64,000 bases of DNA from Paraclostridium dentum (GCF_012922555.1 NZ_WIPK01000001.1:1054001-1118000); one strand, 5' to 3'; numbered from the stretch's first letter, positions 37,375-46,166 are shown. Notes: generated by a model from the letters alone, not told the origin. Program-made: numbers and translations.

Positions 37375-38232
37375 ATGCAAAAAGTATTAATATTTGGTGC
37401 TACGGGAATGGCGGGACACATGGTTGCAATGTATCTATCTAAAATTAAAGAAAAATACACTGTATATAATGTTTGTCATAATTCCAAACTAAATGAAAAT
37501 AGCATACTATGTGATATAAACGACATTGATAAAATAAACAGTATAATTGATTATATAAATCCAGATGTAATTATTAACTGCATAGGCGTATTAAATAAAT
37601 CCGCTGAACTAGATATTAAAAATACTATATATGTAAATACTTTTTTCCCAAAACTGCTAGATAGACTAGGAGAAATCAAAAATATAAAAATATTACATTT
37701 GAGTACAGATTGTGTATTTAATGGCTCTAAGGGAAATTATTCAGAGGAATCTTTTAAAGATGAAGACGGCATTTATGGATTGAGCAAAAACTTTGGAGAA
37801 ATATATGGTAAGAATTCACTTACAATTAGAACTTCTATTATAGGTCCTGAATTAAAAAATGGAAGTGGGTTATTTAACTGGTTTATGCATCAAGAAGGAA
37901 TTATAAAAGGTTTTACTAATGTGTATTGGAATGGAATTACAACATTAGAACTTGCAAAGGTTATAGATAAAGCATTGGATTTAAATATACAAGGTATTTA
38001 TAACATAGCTAACGAGACTAAGATCTCTAAATACAATTTACTAAATTTAATGAAAAGTGAATTCAAAAAAAATAATATTGAAATAGAAAAATTTAAAGAA
38101 ATTTACTGCGATAAGAGCTTAGTTTCAGTAAAAAAAGATTTTAACTATAAAGTAAATCCATACGATGTTATGTTAAAAGATATGCATATTTGGATGGAAG
38201 AAAATAAATCTATATATAAATTATATTTTTAG
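37375..38232 (+). CDS. RmlD-like sugar-nucleotide reductase (WbvR type)
   Basis: 285 aa SDR. The NAD(P) motif is VLIFGATGMAGHMVA, INCIGVLNKSAELD follows, and the active site is LHLSTDCVFNGSKG with DGIYGLSKNFGEIYG (Tyr-x3-Lys). It lacks the C-terminal cupin extension of CapF/FnlB. The RmlD-like size matches WbvR of the UDP-L-QuiNAc pathway better. It would reduce the 4-keto intermediate from the first enzyme. GGAGG precedes the ATG, 11 bases after the epimerase gene. Confidence 0.88.
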   Translation: MQKVLIFGATGMAGHMVAMYLSKIKEKYTVYNVCHNSKLNENSILCDINDIDKINSIIDYINPDVIINCIGVLNKSAELDIKNTIYVNTFFPKLLDRLGEIKNIKILHLSTDCVFNGSKGNYSEESFKDEDGIYGLSKNFGEIYGKNSLTIRTSIIGPELKNGSGLFNWFMHQEGIIKGFTNVYWNGITTLELAKVIDKALDLNIQGIYNIANETKISKYNLLNLMKSEFKKNNIEIEKFKEIYCDKSLVSVKKDFNYKVNPYDVMLKDMHIWMEENKSIYKLYF

Positions 38233-38258
38233 TTTTTTAATAAAAGGATAGTTAGAAA

Positions 38259-38432
38259 ATGTTTAAAGATGTTTCAATCATATTTCCATATAAAGAAAGT
38301 ACAGATGAAAGATCTAAAATTTTTGAAACTATGAAATATTTAGCAGAGAAATACAAAAATTCATTAAAACTTATTATAAAAAGCTCTATTAAATTTAATA
38401 GAGCTTTTTTAATTACTTTATTATTTATCTAA
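38259..38432 (+). pseudogene. 5' stump of a GT2-type glycosyltransferase
   Basis: ATG at 38259 with AAAGGATAG upstream opens a frame reading MFKDVSIIFPYKESTDERSK and IFETMKYLAEKY. This is the start of a family-2-like glycosyltransferase (VSIIFPYK plus acceptor helix). After about 38 codons the frame runs into the terminator hairpin (38378-38409) and stops at 38432 with nonsense sequence. The rest of the gene has been deleted. Only the first roughly 110 bases are original. It was probably the fourth gene of the operon. Confidence 0.7.
38378..38409. terminator. Terminator of the sugar-nucleotide operon
   Basis: A 32-base perfect palindrome with A and T ends. It serves the plus-strand operon and the convergent DUF3139 gene. 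Confidence 0.85.
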
Positions 38433-38801
38433 ATAAATTGGTGGATATTTTACATCTTTAAGTTCATCATGCTTTACTAATTCATGACCGTCACTTAAGT
38501 CATGTATCTGAAATAGTACTTTGTTTATGTATAAAGCATAGTAATCATCACTATAAAAATATTGATATTTATACTTAGGATCATTTTTATAAGATACCTT
38601 GTAAATAATTCCATCATAACTTGCTATTTTTGCTTTTTCTTTCGTAATTTTACTTATATCATCTTTTAAAACCCCCTGCGCTTCCATATATCTATTAATA
38701 TATTTTTCTGCTTCACTCCAAGGCTTAAAGTTATTATTATATATGTAAAATCCTGTTAATCCTATAATTGATAAGAAAAAAATAGCTATATATTTTTTCA
38801 T
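38421..38801 (-). CDS. DUF3139-family membrane-anchored protein
   Basis: 126 aa. One N-terminal hydrophobic segment (YIAIFFLSIIGLTGFYIY) is followed by NNFKPWSEAEKYINRYMEAQGV and YKVSYKNDPKYKYQYFYS, the pattern of DUF3139 proteins found in Firmicutes. It is exported and tethered, with function unknown. AGGAGG precedes ATG. It lies 80 bases downstream of the lipoprotein gene and may be its operon partner. Confidence 0.72.
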   Translation of the reverse strand: MKKYIAIFFLSIIGLTGFYIYNNNFKPWSEAEKYINRYMEAQGVLKDDISKITKEKAKIASYDGIIYKVSYKNDPKYKYQYFYSDDYYALYINKVLFQIHDLSDGHELVKHDELKDVKYPPIYLDK

Positions 38802-38883
38802 ATAGACCTCCTTATTTTAATAAAAGTTCCCTTATTTAAATTCAATATAATGAACTTTAAATATGTTTAAGTTTTCTAATATA

Positions 38884-39534
38884 CTACGACTTTGAGATAT
38901 TAAAGTCATAGTTACATCTCAATTGTAAAGTTTTAATGTGTTTTCCAGATTTATTAACTTTAACAACTTCAACCTGTATAACATCGTTATAGGGAAGTTC
39001 TACAAGACGCTCTTCTTCATTAAATGTTTTTTCAACTTTATCAAAGAATTCTTTCTCTGTTAATGTAGTATTAGTTAACGACTTAAATATGTTGTATGTA
39101 GCTTTAATATATTTATCATTTTCAGGATATTCTTTAACCCAAAAAATATCTATTATAGACTTTCCTTTTTTATAGTCTTCATACATAGAGTAATATAGAC
39201 TTTGAATAGATTTTGTAGGAGGACTTTCAAAACCTCCTAGCGATAATACGAAACTACCATCTGGATTAGAATCTGCAACACTAAGTCCACTATCTATTAT
39301 AGATTTTGATATCTTTTTAGATAAATCTTGTTTAACTTCATATAATCCATCTCGGGTGTTAGTTTTTTTTGAGTAATTTTCAAAAAACTCAATAGTTTCG
39401 TTTGCTTTAGTTTTTTGAGTTTCAACTTCAATTGAGTTTTTTGATGAATTATCTGAATGTGTACATCCTACCATCAAACATACGCTTAAACTTGCAACTA
39501 ATATCATAGATAATATAGATTTTTTTATTTTCAT
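38884..39534 (-). CDS. Lipoprotein of unknown function downstream of a LytTR-like site
   Basis: 216 aa. A type II signal peptide ends in LMVGC (Cys at residue 24). The mature part starts with a Ser/Asn/Lys-rich linker, then a mixed alpha/beta domain of about 170 residues (IEFFENYSKKTNTRDGLYEV, EKEFFDKVEKTFNEEERLVE). No known motif was recognised. GGAGG precedes ATG by ten bases. The preceding 230 bases hold a hairpin and LytTR-like repeats (39697-39782), so control by the adjacent LytTR regulator is likely. Function is unknown. Confidence 0.78.
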   Translation of the reverse strand: MKIKKSILSMILVASLSVCLMVGCTHSDNSSKNSIEVETQKTKANETIEFFENYSKKTNTRDGLYEVKQDLSKKISKSIIDSGLSVADSNPDGSFVLSLGGFESPPTKSIQSLYYSMYEDYKKGKSIIDIFWVKEYPENDKYIKATYNIFKSLTNTTLTEKEFFDKVEKTFNEEERLVELPYNDVIQVEVVKVNKSGKHIKTLQLRCNYDFNISKS

Positions 39535-39696
39535 ATAAGTTCTTCCTCCATTATATTTTCGCTTCTCAAATAGGTATTAATTCGTGTTCAGTTGCTAGAA
39601 ATGTTATTTGTTACTTTTCCCAAGTTTTTGATGTAACTATACTTCATAAGTTATCCCCAAATATTAATTAATCATAAACTTCTTGAACATAAAAAA

Positions 39697-39727
39697 GGAC
39701 GTTACCTTCTGTTAAAAGATAACATCC
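39697..39727 (-). terminator. Conserved hairpin/terminator behind the first histidine kinase
   Basis: A 12-bp stem with two G-U pairs (39716-39727 with 39697-39708), a 7-base loop and TTTTTT. It shares the core ATGTTAyCTT...AAGGTAACrT with the hairpin at 57548-57582. It lies 24 bases from LytTR-like repeats in both places. Confidence 0.78.
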
Positions 39728-39751
39728 TCTTTTTTGAGCATCAATATATAT

Positions 39752-39782
39752 GACCCAACTAGTAGGTTAATCGACCCAACTG
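39752..39782 (-). promoter_or_regulatory. LytTR-type direct repeat (operator candidate)
   Basis: The minus strand has CAGTTGGGTC (39773-39782) and TAGTTGGGTC (39752-39761), offset 21 bp, the spacing of AgrA/LytTR sites. A TATATTGA box (39741-39748) follows at once. The first repeat codes for the last residues of the kinase. The downstream genes are the lipoprotein and DUF3139 protein. Confidence 0.6.
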
Positions 39783-41185
39783 TCAGTATTTTGATTAAGT
39801 GGTATGTATATATTTATCATAAATTTATTTTTTTCATCTTCAAATAATATTTCTCCATTGTATTTTTTTAAAGATGATTTAACGCTTTGAATTCCAATTC
39901 CATGCATGAATTTATCTATTTTATCAGTTAATAATATATCTTTATAAATTTTAACACTATTAACTTTACTATTTTCACATTTAATTATAAAAAATGATTT
40001 TATTATAGTTCCTTTAATTCTAATATACTTATCAATCTTTTCATCAATTATTTTATCACATGCTTCTATTGCATTATCTAAAATGTTATCAAATATACTA
40101 GATACATCTATTGGTTTTATAAAATCAACTTTTGAAAAGTTTATATCACAAGTAAAGTTAATGCCTTTATTTGTACATACTTTACTTTTTTCATTTATTA
40201 TAATATCCAGTATCATATTACCTGTGTTGTAAATACATTTAAACGCTTTAATTTCATCATTTAAATTACTAATATACCCATCAACTGCTGGGCTATTATT
40301 TTTAAGATTATCTATACAACAAATATGATTATTTATATCATGATAAAGTTTTTTAACCTTCATATGCGATTCTTGAATGCTCAAATAATATTTATATTGC
40401 ATATCTAACTTATTTTGCATTAGCTCATTCTGAGCTTTTAATTTGTTTTCTTTTATAGTTCTTCTAAATATTATTATTATAATTATGCTACTAGCTATTA
40501 CTAATTTTGGAGTCACCAATTGGTCAAAATAAGGCCATTCATCTTGGAGTACCGGTAATGACATCCTCCATTCAAACAACATCTTATTTAGATTATAATA
40601 ATTTCCTATCGGATAAACTCCCATTGTATATCTTCCAACTATATTAATAATATTAGCCATTAATGCAATAAGTAAATATATATAATTTCTTTTTTCACTA
40701 TTAAACAACTTTAACTTATTGTTAATAAACACAAGTATAGCAAAGGTAAGCATTACCAATATATACGAACATATTTGAACTTTAATCCCATCACCATAAG
40801 ATACTAAAAGTGCTTGTTCAGATGATATAGAACTTCCAGTAAATCCAATGAATAATATTCTATATATAACTTCTTCGTATAAATCGTAATATACATTAAA
40901 TAAATAAAATAAAACTACATATTTAACATATCTTATATTATAAAAATAATTAAAATATATACCAAAAGCAATAAATACTATAAAGTCAGTTAAATAATTT
41001 ATACTAATAGTGTACTTTTTAAATCCATTTATTAGAGATAAGAAATACATTAATGCTACTAAAATGTAAAATACAATTTTATGATTTTTATTTCCTTCTT
41101 TTTTACAAGTTATTAAAACTTTAAATATAGTAAATCGTAAAAATATTGATAACCCTAATATTATGAAAGGTGTAAATTTCAACAT
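39767..41185 (-). CDS. GHKL-family sensor histidine kinase (AgrC-like)
   Basis: 472 aa. About seven hydrophobic segments in residues 1-240, then a dimerisation helix with the phospho-acceptor His in KKLYHDINNHICCIDNL and a GHKL ATPase domain (N-box FDNILDNAIEACDKI, G-box GIGIQSVKSSLKKYNG). This is the AgrC/ComD layout that often senses peptides, but no agrB/agrD gene is present. It overlaps the regulator gene by 7 bases and belongs to the ATPase-permease-regulator-kinase operon. It is a close paralogue of the kinase at 57668-59005. Confidence 0.92.
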   Translation of the reverse strand: MLKFTPFIILGLSIFLRFTIFKVLITCKKEGNKNHKIVFYILVALMYFLSLINGFKKYTISINYLTDFIVFIAFGIYFNYFYNIRYVKYVVLFYLFNVYYDLYEEVIYRILFIGFTGSSISSEQALLVSYGDGIKVQICSYILVMLTFAILVFINNKLKLFNSEKRNYIYLLIALMANIINIVGRYTMGVYPIGNYYNLNKMLFEWRMSLPVLQDEWPYFDQLVTPKLVIASSIIIIIIFRRTIKENKLKAQNELMQNKLDMQYKYYLSIQESHMKVKKLYHDINNHICCIDNLKNNSPAVDGYISNLNDEIKAFKCIYNTGNMILDIIINEKSKVCTNKGINFTCDINFSKVDFIKPIDVSSIFDNILDNAIEACDKIIDEKIDKYIRIKGTIIKSFFIIKCENSKVNSVKIYKDILLTDKIDKFMHGIGIQSVKSSLKKYNGEILFEDEKNKFMINIYIPLNQNTDSWVD

Positions 41186-41907
41186 ATGGAATCACCAAGA
41201 AATTTTAGGAATTTAGTTTTAACATCTTTATATCTATATCTACTAACAGGTATTTCTTCTCCACTCTCTAATATTACAATATTTGACTTTATATTTTCTA
41301 CATAATTTAGATTAACTATAAAGCTTTTATGACATCTTACAAATTGATCTAAATTTAAATCTTTTTCTATTTTTTCTAAACTGTATCTTACTTCGAAATT
41401 TTTGTTTATAGTATGTATTAGCATGTCCTTTTTTTGGACTTCTATATAAGTTATTTCATTTGAATTAATCTTATATGTATTAGACTTATTCTTTATTATT
41501 ATATAATTATGTTTACTTAATTTGATTTCTTTAATACATGTTAATAAATGTTTCTTTAACTCTTCGAAATTTATAGGTTTTAATAAGTATCTGTAAGCTT
41601 TTACCTCATACCCGTCTTGTACATAATCTATTAAAGAGGTTATAAATATTATCTCCATTTTATTTCCTGATTGTCTAATTTTTCTTGCAACATCCATCCC
41701 ATTAATATTGTCCATTTTTATATCTAAGAGTAGTATATCTACATCTTTTAAATTAGCTTCTAACAATTCTTCTCCAGAGCAATATTTGCTTAATTCATAT
41801 TCTATTTGTTCTTCATCTAATATAGTTTTAATGTAGTTTTCTATTAAAAGTCTCATCTCTATTTCATCTTCACAAATTGTTATTTTAATTATAATCCCCT
41901 CCCCCAT
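41179..41907 (-). CDS. LytTR-family response regulator with unusual start
   Basis: 242 aa. The receiver domain has ITICEDEIEMR (acidic pocket), the phospho-Asp in ILLLDIKMDNINGMD and KAYRYLLKPI. The C-terminal LytTR DNA-binding domain shows YKINSNEITYIEVQKKDM, RCHKSFIVNLNYVENI and SGEEIPVSRYRYKDVK. The long frame starts at ATG 41907, but GGGGGAGGGG lies inside that stretch. Where the paralogue (59709) has ATG after its ribosome-binding site, this gene has ATA (41890-41892). Either AUA is used or the upstream ATG is read without a site. It pairs with the overlapping kinase. Confidence 0.92.
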   Translation of the reverse strand: MGEGIIIKITICEDEIEMRLLIENYIKTILDEEQIEYELSKYCSGEELLEANLKDVDILLLDIKMDNINGMDVARKIRQSGNKMEIIFITSLIDYVQDGYEVKAYRYLLKPINFEELKKHLLTCIKEIKLSKHNYIIIKNKSNTYKINSNEITYIEVQKKDMLIHTINKNFEVRYSLEKIEKDLNLDQFVRCHKSFIVNLNYVENIKSNIVILESGEEIPVSRYRYKDVKTKFLKFLGDSIC

Positions 41908-41929
41908 ACAACTTTATTTATTAAGTATT

Positions 41930-43534
41930 TTACCTCATATTAAAAGTCTTTTTAAATAAAATTAAGTCTACTATTAAAATAACGATTAGATACATACTTA
42001 CTGCTAATCCCCCTATAAATGAAATAAGTAAATGAATACCTCCCATAATAAGTATTAAAATCATCATTAAGTAATTCTCTACTATTCCTTCATTTTTTTT
42101 AAGAACATTAATTTGTCGAGAAAAAGGCATATCTTTATCTAATGTTTTGAATGTAATTATCATGATAAATACTCCAACTAAAAATGTAATTATTATATGT
42201 GGTATTATACTAAATTTATAAAAATATACAAAGACTATCGATTGAATTAAATAAAGTGGAAATATTAAATTAATCAAGCAAGCTTTAACAGATGCCTTAT
42301 GTACATTCATTTTATTTTTTATATTTACTGTTTTATATATGTATGATGCTTTATAGTTTTTAGAATATTTTAGAACTATCATTATTTTAGGAATTATCAT
42401 TAAAGAAAAATATAAAAACATATACATGTATGAACTTATGTATTTTTCGTTTTTATCAAAGATCATATATATAGGATATACATAGTAAAGTCCAATAGTT
42501 GGATAGACTTTATTTTTAAAATCTCTATCCTTTTTCATTATATTAGAAATAAAGTTAAAAAATATTCTCTCTTCTTTATCTTTACATATAATCTTGCTTA
42601 GTGTCATTGTAACATTATACTTTTTTATATTTTTACTATAGCTTTCATCACTAAGCTTTTGAAGTTTGTTTTCAAATAATGGGGTAAATCTTATATATAT
42701 TAAAATTGATATTATAGGTATAACCAAAGCTAAAAAAGAAAGTATACCCAATGTTCTATTTATAGTTCCTGTTGTTATTATTTCAAATGGAGCTGCAAAC
42801 CAAAAAGGTGGTAAAATATAACTTGCTACCCCTAAGTCAACATTATTGAATATATTCATGCTTTGCGATATATTAATTACAAATATATATGCAATGCTAA
42901 ATACCATTGTAACTACAATCTGTATAATGCTAATTACATCTTTAAGCCTTTCTCCCTTGAATAGTTTTAATATAAGCAAATAAACTAATCCAGATAGAAT
43001 TACCATAAAAATATCTATAAGTAATATTTCTATTAAAAATACCAAAGAAAAAATTAACCCATACTTTATTGATGCAATTATTGCAAATCCACTTAATGAC
43101 ATACTTATACTTATCATATATATTAAAATATGAGTTATTTTAGATGCATTTAATGTTTTTAGACTTATACCTTTTGTAGCTAATATCCCTTTATCTTTTA
43201 TATCTAGTATTACAGATGAAAAATCTGATATAAATGTTGTAATCATAAAAAACATAAACATAGAAAAGTATAAAGCCATATCTGTGAATATATTTTGACT
43301 ATTTATTATAATAATCATCATGCAGAATCCAATAATTGCATATACTATTTGCATTATTCTATATTGATTTGAAGATTCTTGATATTGATTATTATTTAAC
43401 AAATTAGATGTTTTCCTTGAATCTATAGTTAACTTTGTACTTAGTATTAGTCTCATATCATCATAATCAACTCCTAATTTTTCATATAAAAATCTAAATT
43501 TATCAAGTATCTTTAGCGAAATAAAATTTTGCAT
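41930..43534 (-). CDS. ABC-2-type exporter membrane subunit
   Basis: 534 aa with about 12-14 hydrophobic segments, arranged as clusters with cytoplasmic loops. It lacks enzyme motifs. It follows the ATPase gene by three bases, so it is the membrane partner of that ATPase. The N-terminus (LKILDKFRFLYEKLGVDYDD) is cytoplasmic. The sequence resembles putative ABC exporter permeases of Firmicutes. The substrate is unknown. Linkage to a GHKL/LytTR pair suggests export of, or defence against, a peptide or membrane-active agent (inference). Confidence 0.8.
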   Translation of the reverse strand: MQNFISLKILDKFRFLYEKLGVDYDDMRLILSTKLTIDSRKTSNLLNNNQYQESSNQYRIMQIVYAIIGFCMMIIIINSQNIFTDMALYFSMFMFFMITTFISDFSSVILDIKDKGILATKGISLKTLNASKITHILIYMISISMSLSGFAIIASIKYGLIFSLVFLIEILLIDIFMVILSGLVYLLILKLFKGERLKDVISIIQIVVTMVFSIAYIFVINISQSMNIFNNVDLGVASYILPPFWFAAPFEIITTGTINRTLGILSFLALVIPIISILIYIRFTPLFENKLQKLSDESYSKNIKKYNVTMTLSKIICKDKEERIFFNFISNIMKKDRDFKNKVYPTIGLYYVYPIYMIFDKNEKYISSYMYMFLYFSLMIIPKIMIVLKYSKNYKASYIYKTVNIKNKMNVHKASVKACLINLIFPLYLIQSIVFVYFYKFSIIPHIIITFLVGVFIMIITFKTLDKDMPFSRQINVLKKNEGIVENYLMMILILIMGGIHLLISFIGGLAVSMYLIVILIVDLILFKKTFNMR

Positions 43535-43537
43535 CCC

Positions 43538-44314
43538 CTACACCTCTTTTAATATAGATATAAATTTTTCGGCAAGTTCTTTATGTTGACTAAAGCCTGT
43601 AAGTTGATTAAATATTTGTTCTAGAGATTCTTCATGTACACGTTCTTTTAAGTCATTAAAGTTACCATCTGCAACTATTTCTCCATTATTTAATAGCACT
43701 ATTCTGTCACTTATTTTTTCTACAACTTCCATAATATGTGATGAGTAAAAAATTGTCTTACCTTCTTTTTTCAAGCTTATCATAATTTCTTTTATTATCA
43801 TTACACTATTTGCATCTAAACCACTTAGCGGTTCATCTAAAAATAGTATATCTGGATTGTGTATTAAACTTGAGATTATAACTACCTTTTGCTTCATCCC
43901 TTTTGAAAAAGATCCAATTCGTGAGTTATATGCATCTTGTATTCCTAAGACATCCATCAGTTCATAAGCTTTTTTATCTGCAGTATCGTATTCTAACCCA
44001 TAAAGCTGGCCTATAAATGTTAAGTACTCTCTCGAAGTTAAACATTCATATACTTCTGCCATCTCTGGTACATAGCCTATCCTTTTTTTATATTTTTCAT
44101 CTCCAATTGATATGTCTTCTCCAAAAACCTCAACTACACCTGTATAACCCTTAACTAGTCCTAAAATTATTTTGACAGTTGTACTTTTACCAGCTCCATT
44201 TGGACCTATATATCCTACGATACTCCCCTTGTCTATCTCTAAATCTATACCTTTTAGAACTTCTTTCCCTTCGAAGTTTATTTTCAAATTTTTTATAAAT
44301 ATTGCCTTATCCAT
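43538..44314 (-). CDS. ABC transporter ATPase subunit
   Basis: 258 aa. Walker A GPNGAGKST, the Q-loop region near GYVPEMAEVYECLTSREYL, signature FSKGMKQKVVIISSL, Walker B ILFLDEPLSGLD and switch His in FYSSHIMEVVEK. This is a CcmA/EcsA-like ATPase of ABC-2 exporters. It is the first gene of the exporter-regulator-kinase operon on the minus strand. GGGGAGC precedes ATG. The 255 bases upstream (to 44570) show no LytTR repeat or other structure that I can support. Confidence 0.92.
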   Translation of the reverse strand: MDKAIFIKNLKINFEGKEVLKGIDLEIDKGSIVGYIGPNGAGKSTTVKIILGLVKGYTGVVEVFGEDISIGDEKYKKRIGYVPEMAEVYECLTSREYLTFIGQLYGLEYDTADKKAYELMDVLGIQDAYNSRIGSFSKGMKQKVVIISSLIHNPDILFLDEPLSGLDANSVMIIKEIMISLKKEGKTIFYSSHIMEVVEKISDRIVLLNNGEIVADGNFNDLKERVHEESLEQIFNQLTGFSQHKELAEKFISILKEV

Positions 44315-44569
44315 AACTGCTCCCCTTATTACTTTCTATTTTACATATTTTTCCAAATTATATCATATAGATTATTTTCATTCAAATTTCAAAATTGTTT
44401 CTTTTTAGATTGTCTTTTCAATTAGTAATTGAAATTACTCACATTAAAAGGAGATATTAGACTATATTTCTAATACCTCTTAATCAACTTTATAATATAT
44501 ATTCCTACAAATAAATCAGTATAAAATATATAGATTTGTTGCTATGATATAATCCACATGTAAATAAAA

Positions 44570-44595
44570 ATGTATTGACTATTTAGCCAATACAT
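44570..44595 (-). terminator. Terminator of the ABC-F gene
   Basis: An 8-bp inner stem, ATGTATTG with CAATACAT (44588-44595). An outer CCACAT/ATGTGG pair (44554-44559 with 44600-44605) reaches into the ABC-F stop codon. Confidence 0.6.
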
Positions 44596-44597
44596 CT

Positions 44598-46166
44598 TTA
44601 TGTGGTCTCAATTGTGGAGTATATTTTTAAGTTTTCACAGTTTAATACATCGCTTACAATATCTTTATAAAAATCACGCTCATGACATACTAAAATCAAA
44701 CTTCCTTTATACTCTTTTAATGCTCTTTTAAGTTCATTTTTTGCATCCATATCTAAATGATTTGTTGGTTCATCTAAAATTAATATGTTGCTTGACCTAT
44801 TCATAAGTTTACATAGTCTAATCTTTGATTGCTCTCCTCCGCTTAGTATACTTATTTTACTATCTATATGCTCGTTAGTTAGCCCACATCTGGCTAGCAT
44901 ACTTCTAATTTCATATCTATTGCACTTATAAAATTCATTCCATATTTCTTCCAAAGCAGTATTGTCATTTTCTATTTTTATTTCTTGTTCAAAATATCCT
45001 ATGTCTTGATGTTCTCCAATTTTTATATTTCCACTTATAGGTATATTAATTCCAATTAGACTTTTTAATAAGGTTGTCTTTCCTATTCCATTTGAACCAA
45101 TTATAGCTATCTTTTGGCCTCTTTCCATTTTTATATTTATAGGCTTACTTAACGGCTTATCGTACCCTATAATTAAATCTTTTGTCTCAAATATAAGCTT
45201 TCCTGATTCCTTAGATTCCATAAATTTAAATTTTGGCTTTGGCTTATGTTTTGCTATTTCTATTCTATCAATTTTATCTAGTTTTTTTTGTCTAGACTTT
45301 GCCATGCCACTTGTTGATGCCCTTGATTTATTTTTTGCAATATATTTTTCAAGCTTAGAAATTTCCTCTTGCTGTCTATTGTAAGCGGCCCTTAATTGAA
45401 GTTTATTGGCTTCATATACCTTCATAAAACTTTTATAATTACCTACATATCTTGTTAGTGATTTATTTTCAAGATGACATATTATATTTACAACACTATT
45501 TAAAAAATCTAAATCATGAGATATTAATATAAATGCATTTTCATAAGATTGTAGATATTTTTTTAACCATTCTATATGCTTTTCATCTAAATAGTTTGTA
45601 GGTTCATCTAATAGTAATATATCTGGCTTCTCTAAAAGTAATTTTGCTAATAATACTTTCGTTCTTTGACCTCCACTTAATTTTGAAACATCTTTGTCTA
45701 AACCAATATCTCTAAGGCCTAAACCAAGTGCTACTGATTCTACTTTTGAATCTATACTATAAAATTCATTCTTAATTAAAATTTCTTGTAGATCATTAGT
45801 TTTTTCAATAGCTTTCGTAATTTCTCCCATATCCATTGAAGCCATTTGATTATATATATTATTAAGTTTACATTCCATATCAAATAGATTATGAAATGCT
45901 TCCTTTAAAGTATCTCTTATAGATTTTCCTTCTTTAAGATGATTGTGTTGGTCTAAATATCCAACATTTATTTTGCTACTCCAATGTATATTTCCACTAT
46001 CAGGTATTATTTTATTGGTGATTATATTCATAAAAGTTGACTTACCTTCACCATTTGCTCCCACAAGTCCTACATGTTCTCCTTTTAATAATCTAAAATA
46101 TATACCTTTAAATATATCTCTGTCTCCAAACCCATGGCTCATATTTTCAACTGTTAAAATACTCAT
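44598..46166 (-). CDS. ABC-F family ATPase (YkpA/YbiT-like)
   Basis: 522 aa with two ABC domains and no membrane segments. Walker A motifs are GANGEGKST and GSNGIGKTT, and signatures are LSGGQRTKVLLAKLL and LSGGEQSKIRLCKLM. The interdomain linker is rich in Lys/Arg (KNKSRASTSGMAKSRQKKLDK). ABC-F proteins act on the ribosome, either for translation quality or antibiotic protection. The sequence resembles the housekeeping YkpA/YbiT branch more than the Vga/Lsa resistance branch. ATG 46172 lies too near GAGGA, so ATG 46166 (MSILTVENMSHGF) is chosen. Confidence 0.88.
   Translation of the reverse strand: MSILTVENMSHGFGDRDIFKGIYFRLLKGEHVGLVGANGEGKSTFMNIITNKIIPDSGNIHWSSKINVGYLDQHNHLKEGKSIRDTLKEAFHNLFDMECKLNNIYNQMASMDMGEITKAIEKTNDLQEILIKNEFYSIDSKVESVALGLGLRDIGLDKDVSKLSGGQRTKVLLAKLLLEKPDILLLDEPTNYLDEKHIEWLKKYLQSYENAFILISHDLDFLNSVVNIICHLENKSLTRYVGNYKSFMKVYEANKLQLRAAYNRQQEEISKLEKYIAKNKSRASTSGMAKSRQKKLDKIDRIEIAKHKPKPKFKFMESKESGKLIFETKDLIIGYDKPLSKPINIKMERGQKIAIIGSNGIGKTTLLKSLIGINIPISGNIKIGEHQDIGYFEQEIKIENDNTALEEIWNEFYKCNRYEIRSMLARCGLTNEHIDSKISILSGGEQSKIRLCKLMNRSSNILILDEPTNHLDMDAKNELKRALKEYKGSLILVCHERDFYKDIVSDVLNCENLKIYSTIETT

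Noticed and set aside
39767-41907. An agr quorum-sensing locus
   Set aside because: Kinase and regulator are of AgrC/AgrA type, but no AgrB protease or AgrD precursor is encoded in the neighbourhood, so a full agr system is not supported.
44315-44569. LytTR-type repeats upstream of the first ABC ATPase gene
   Set aside because: I looked for CAGTTG-like pairs at 20-22 bp offset on the minus strand and found none; an imperfect palindrome near 44420-44440 is AT-only.
44598-46166. Antibiotic-resistance ABC-F of the Vga/Lsa type
   Set aside because: The linker and overall length fit the housekeeping YkpA/YbiT branch better, and no resistance leader peptide or attenuator is seen upstream.
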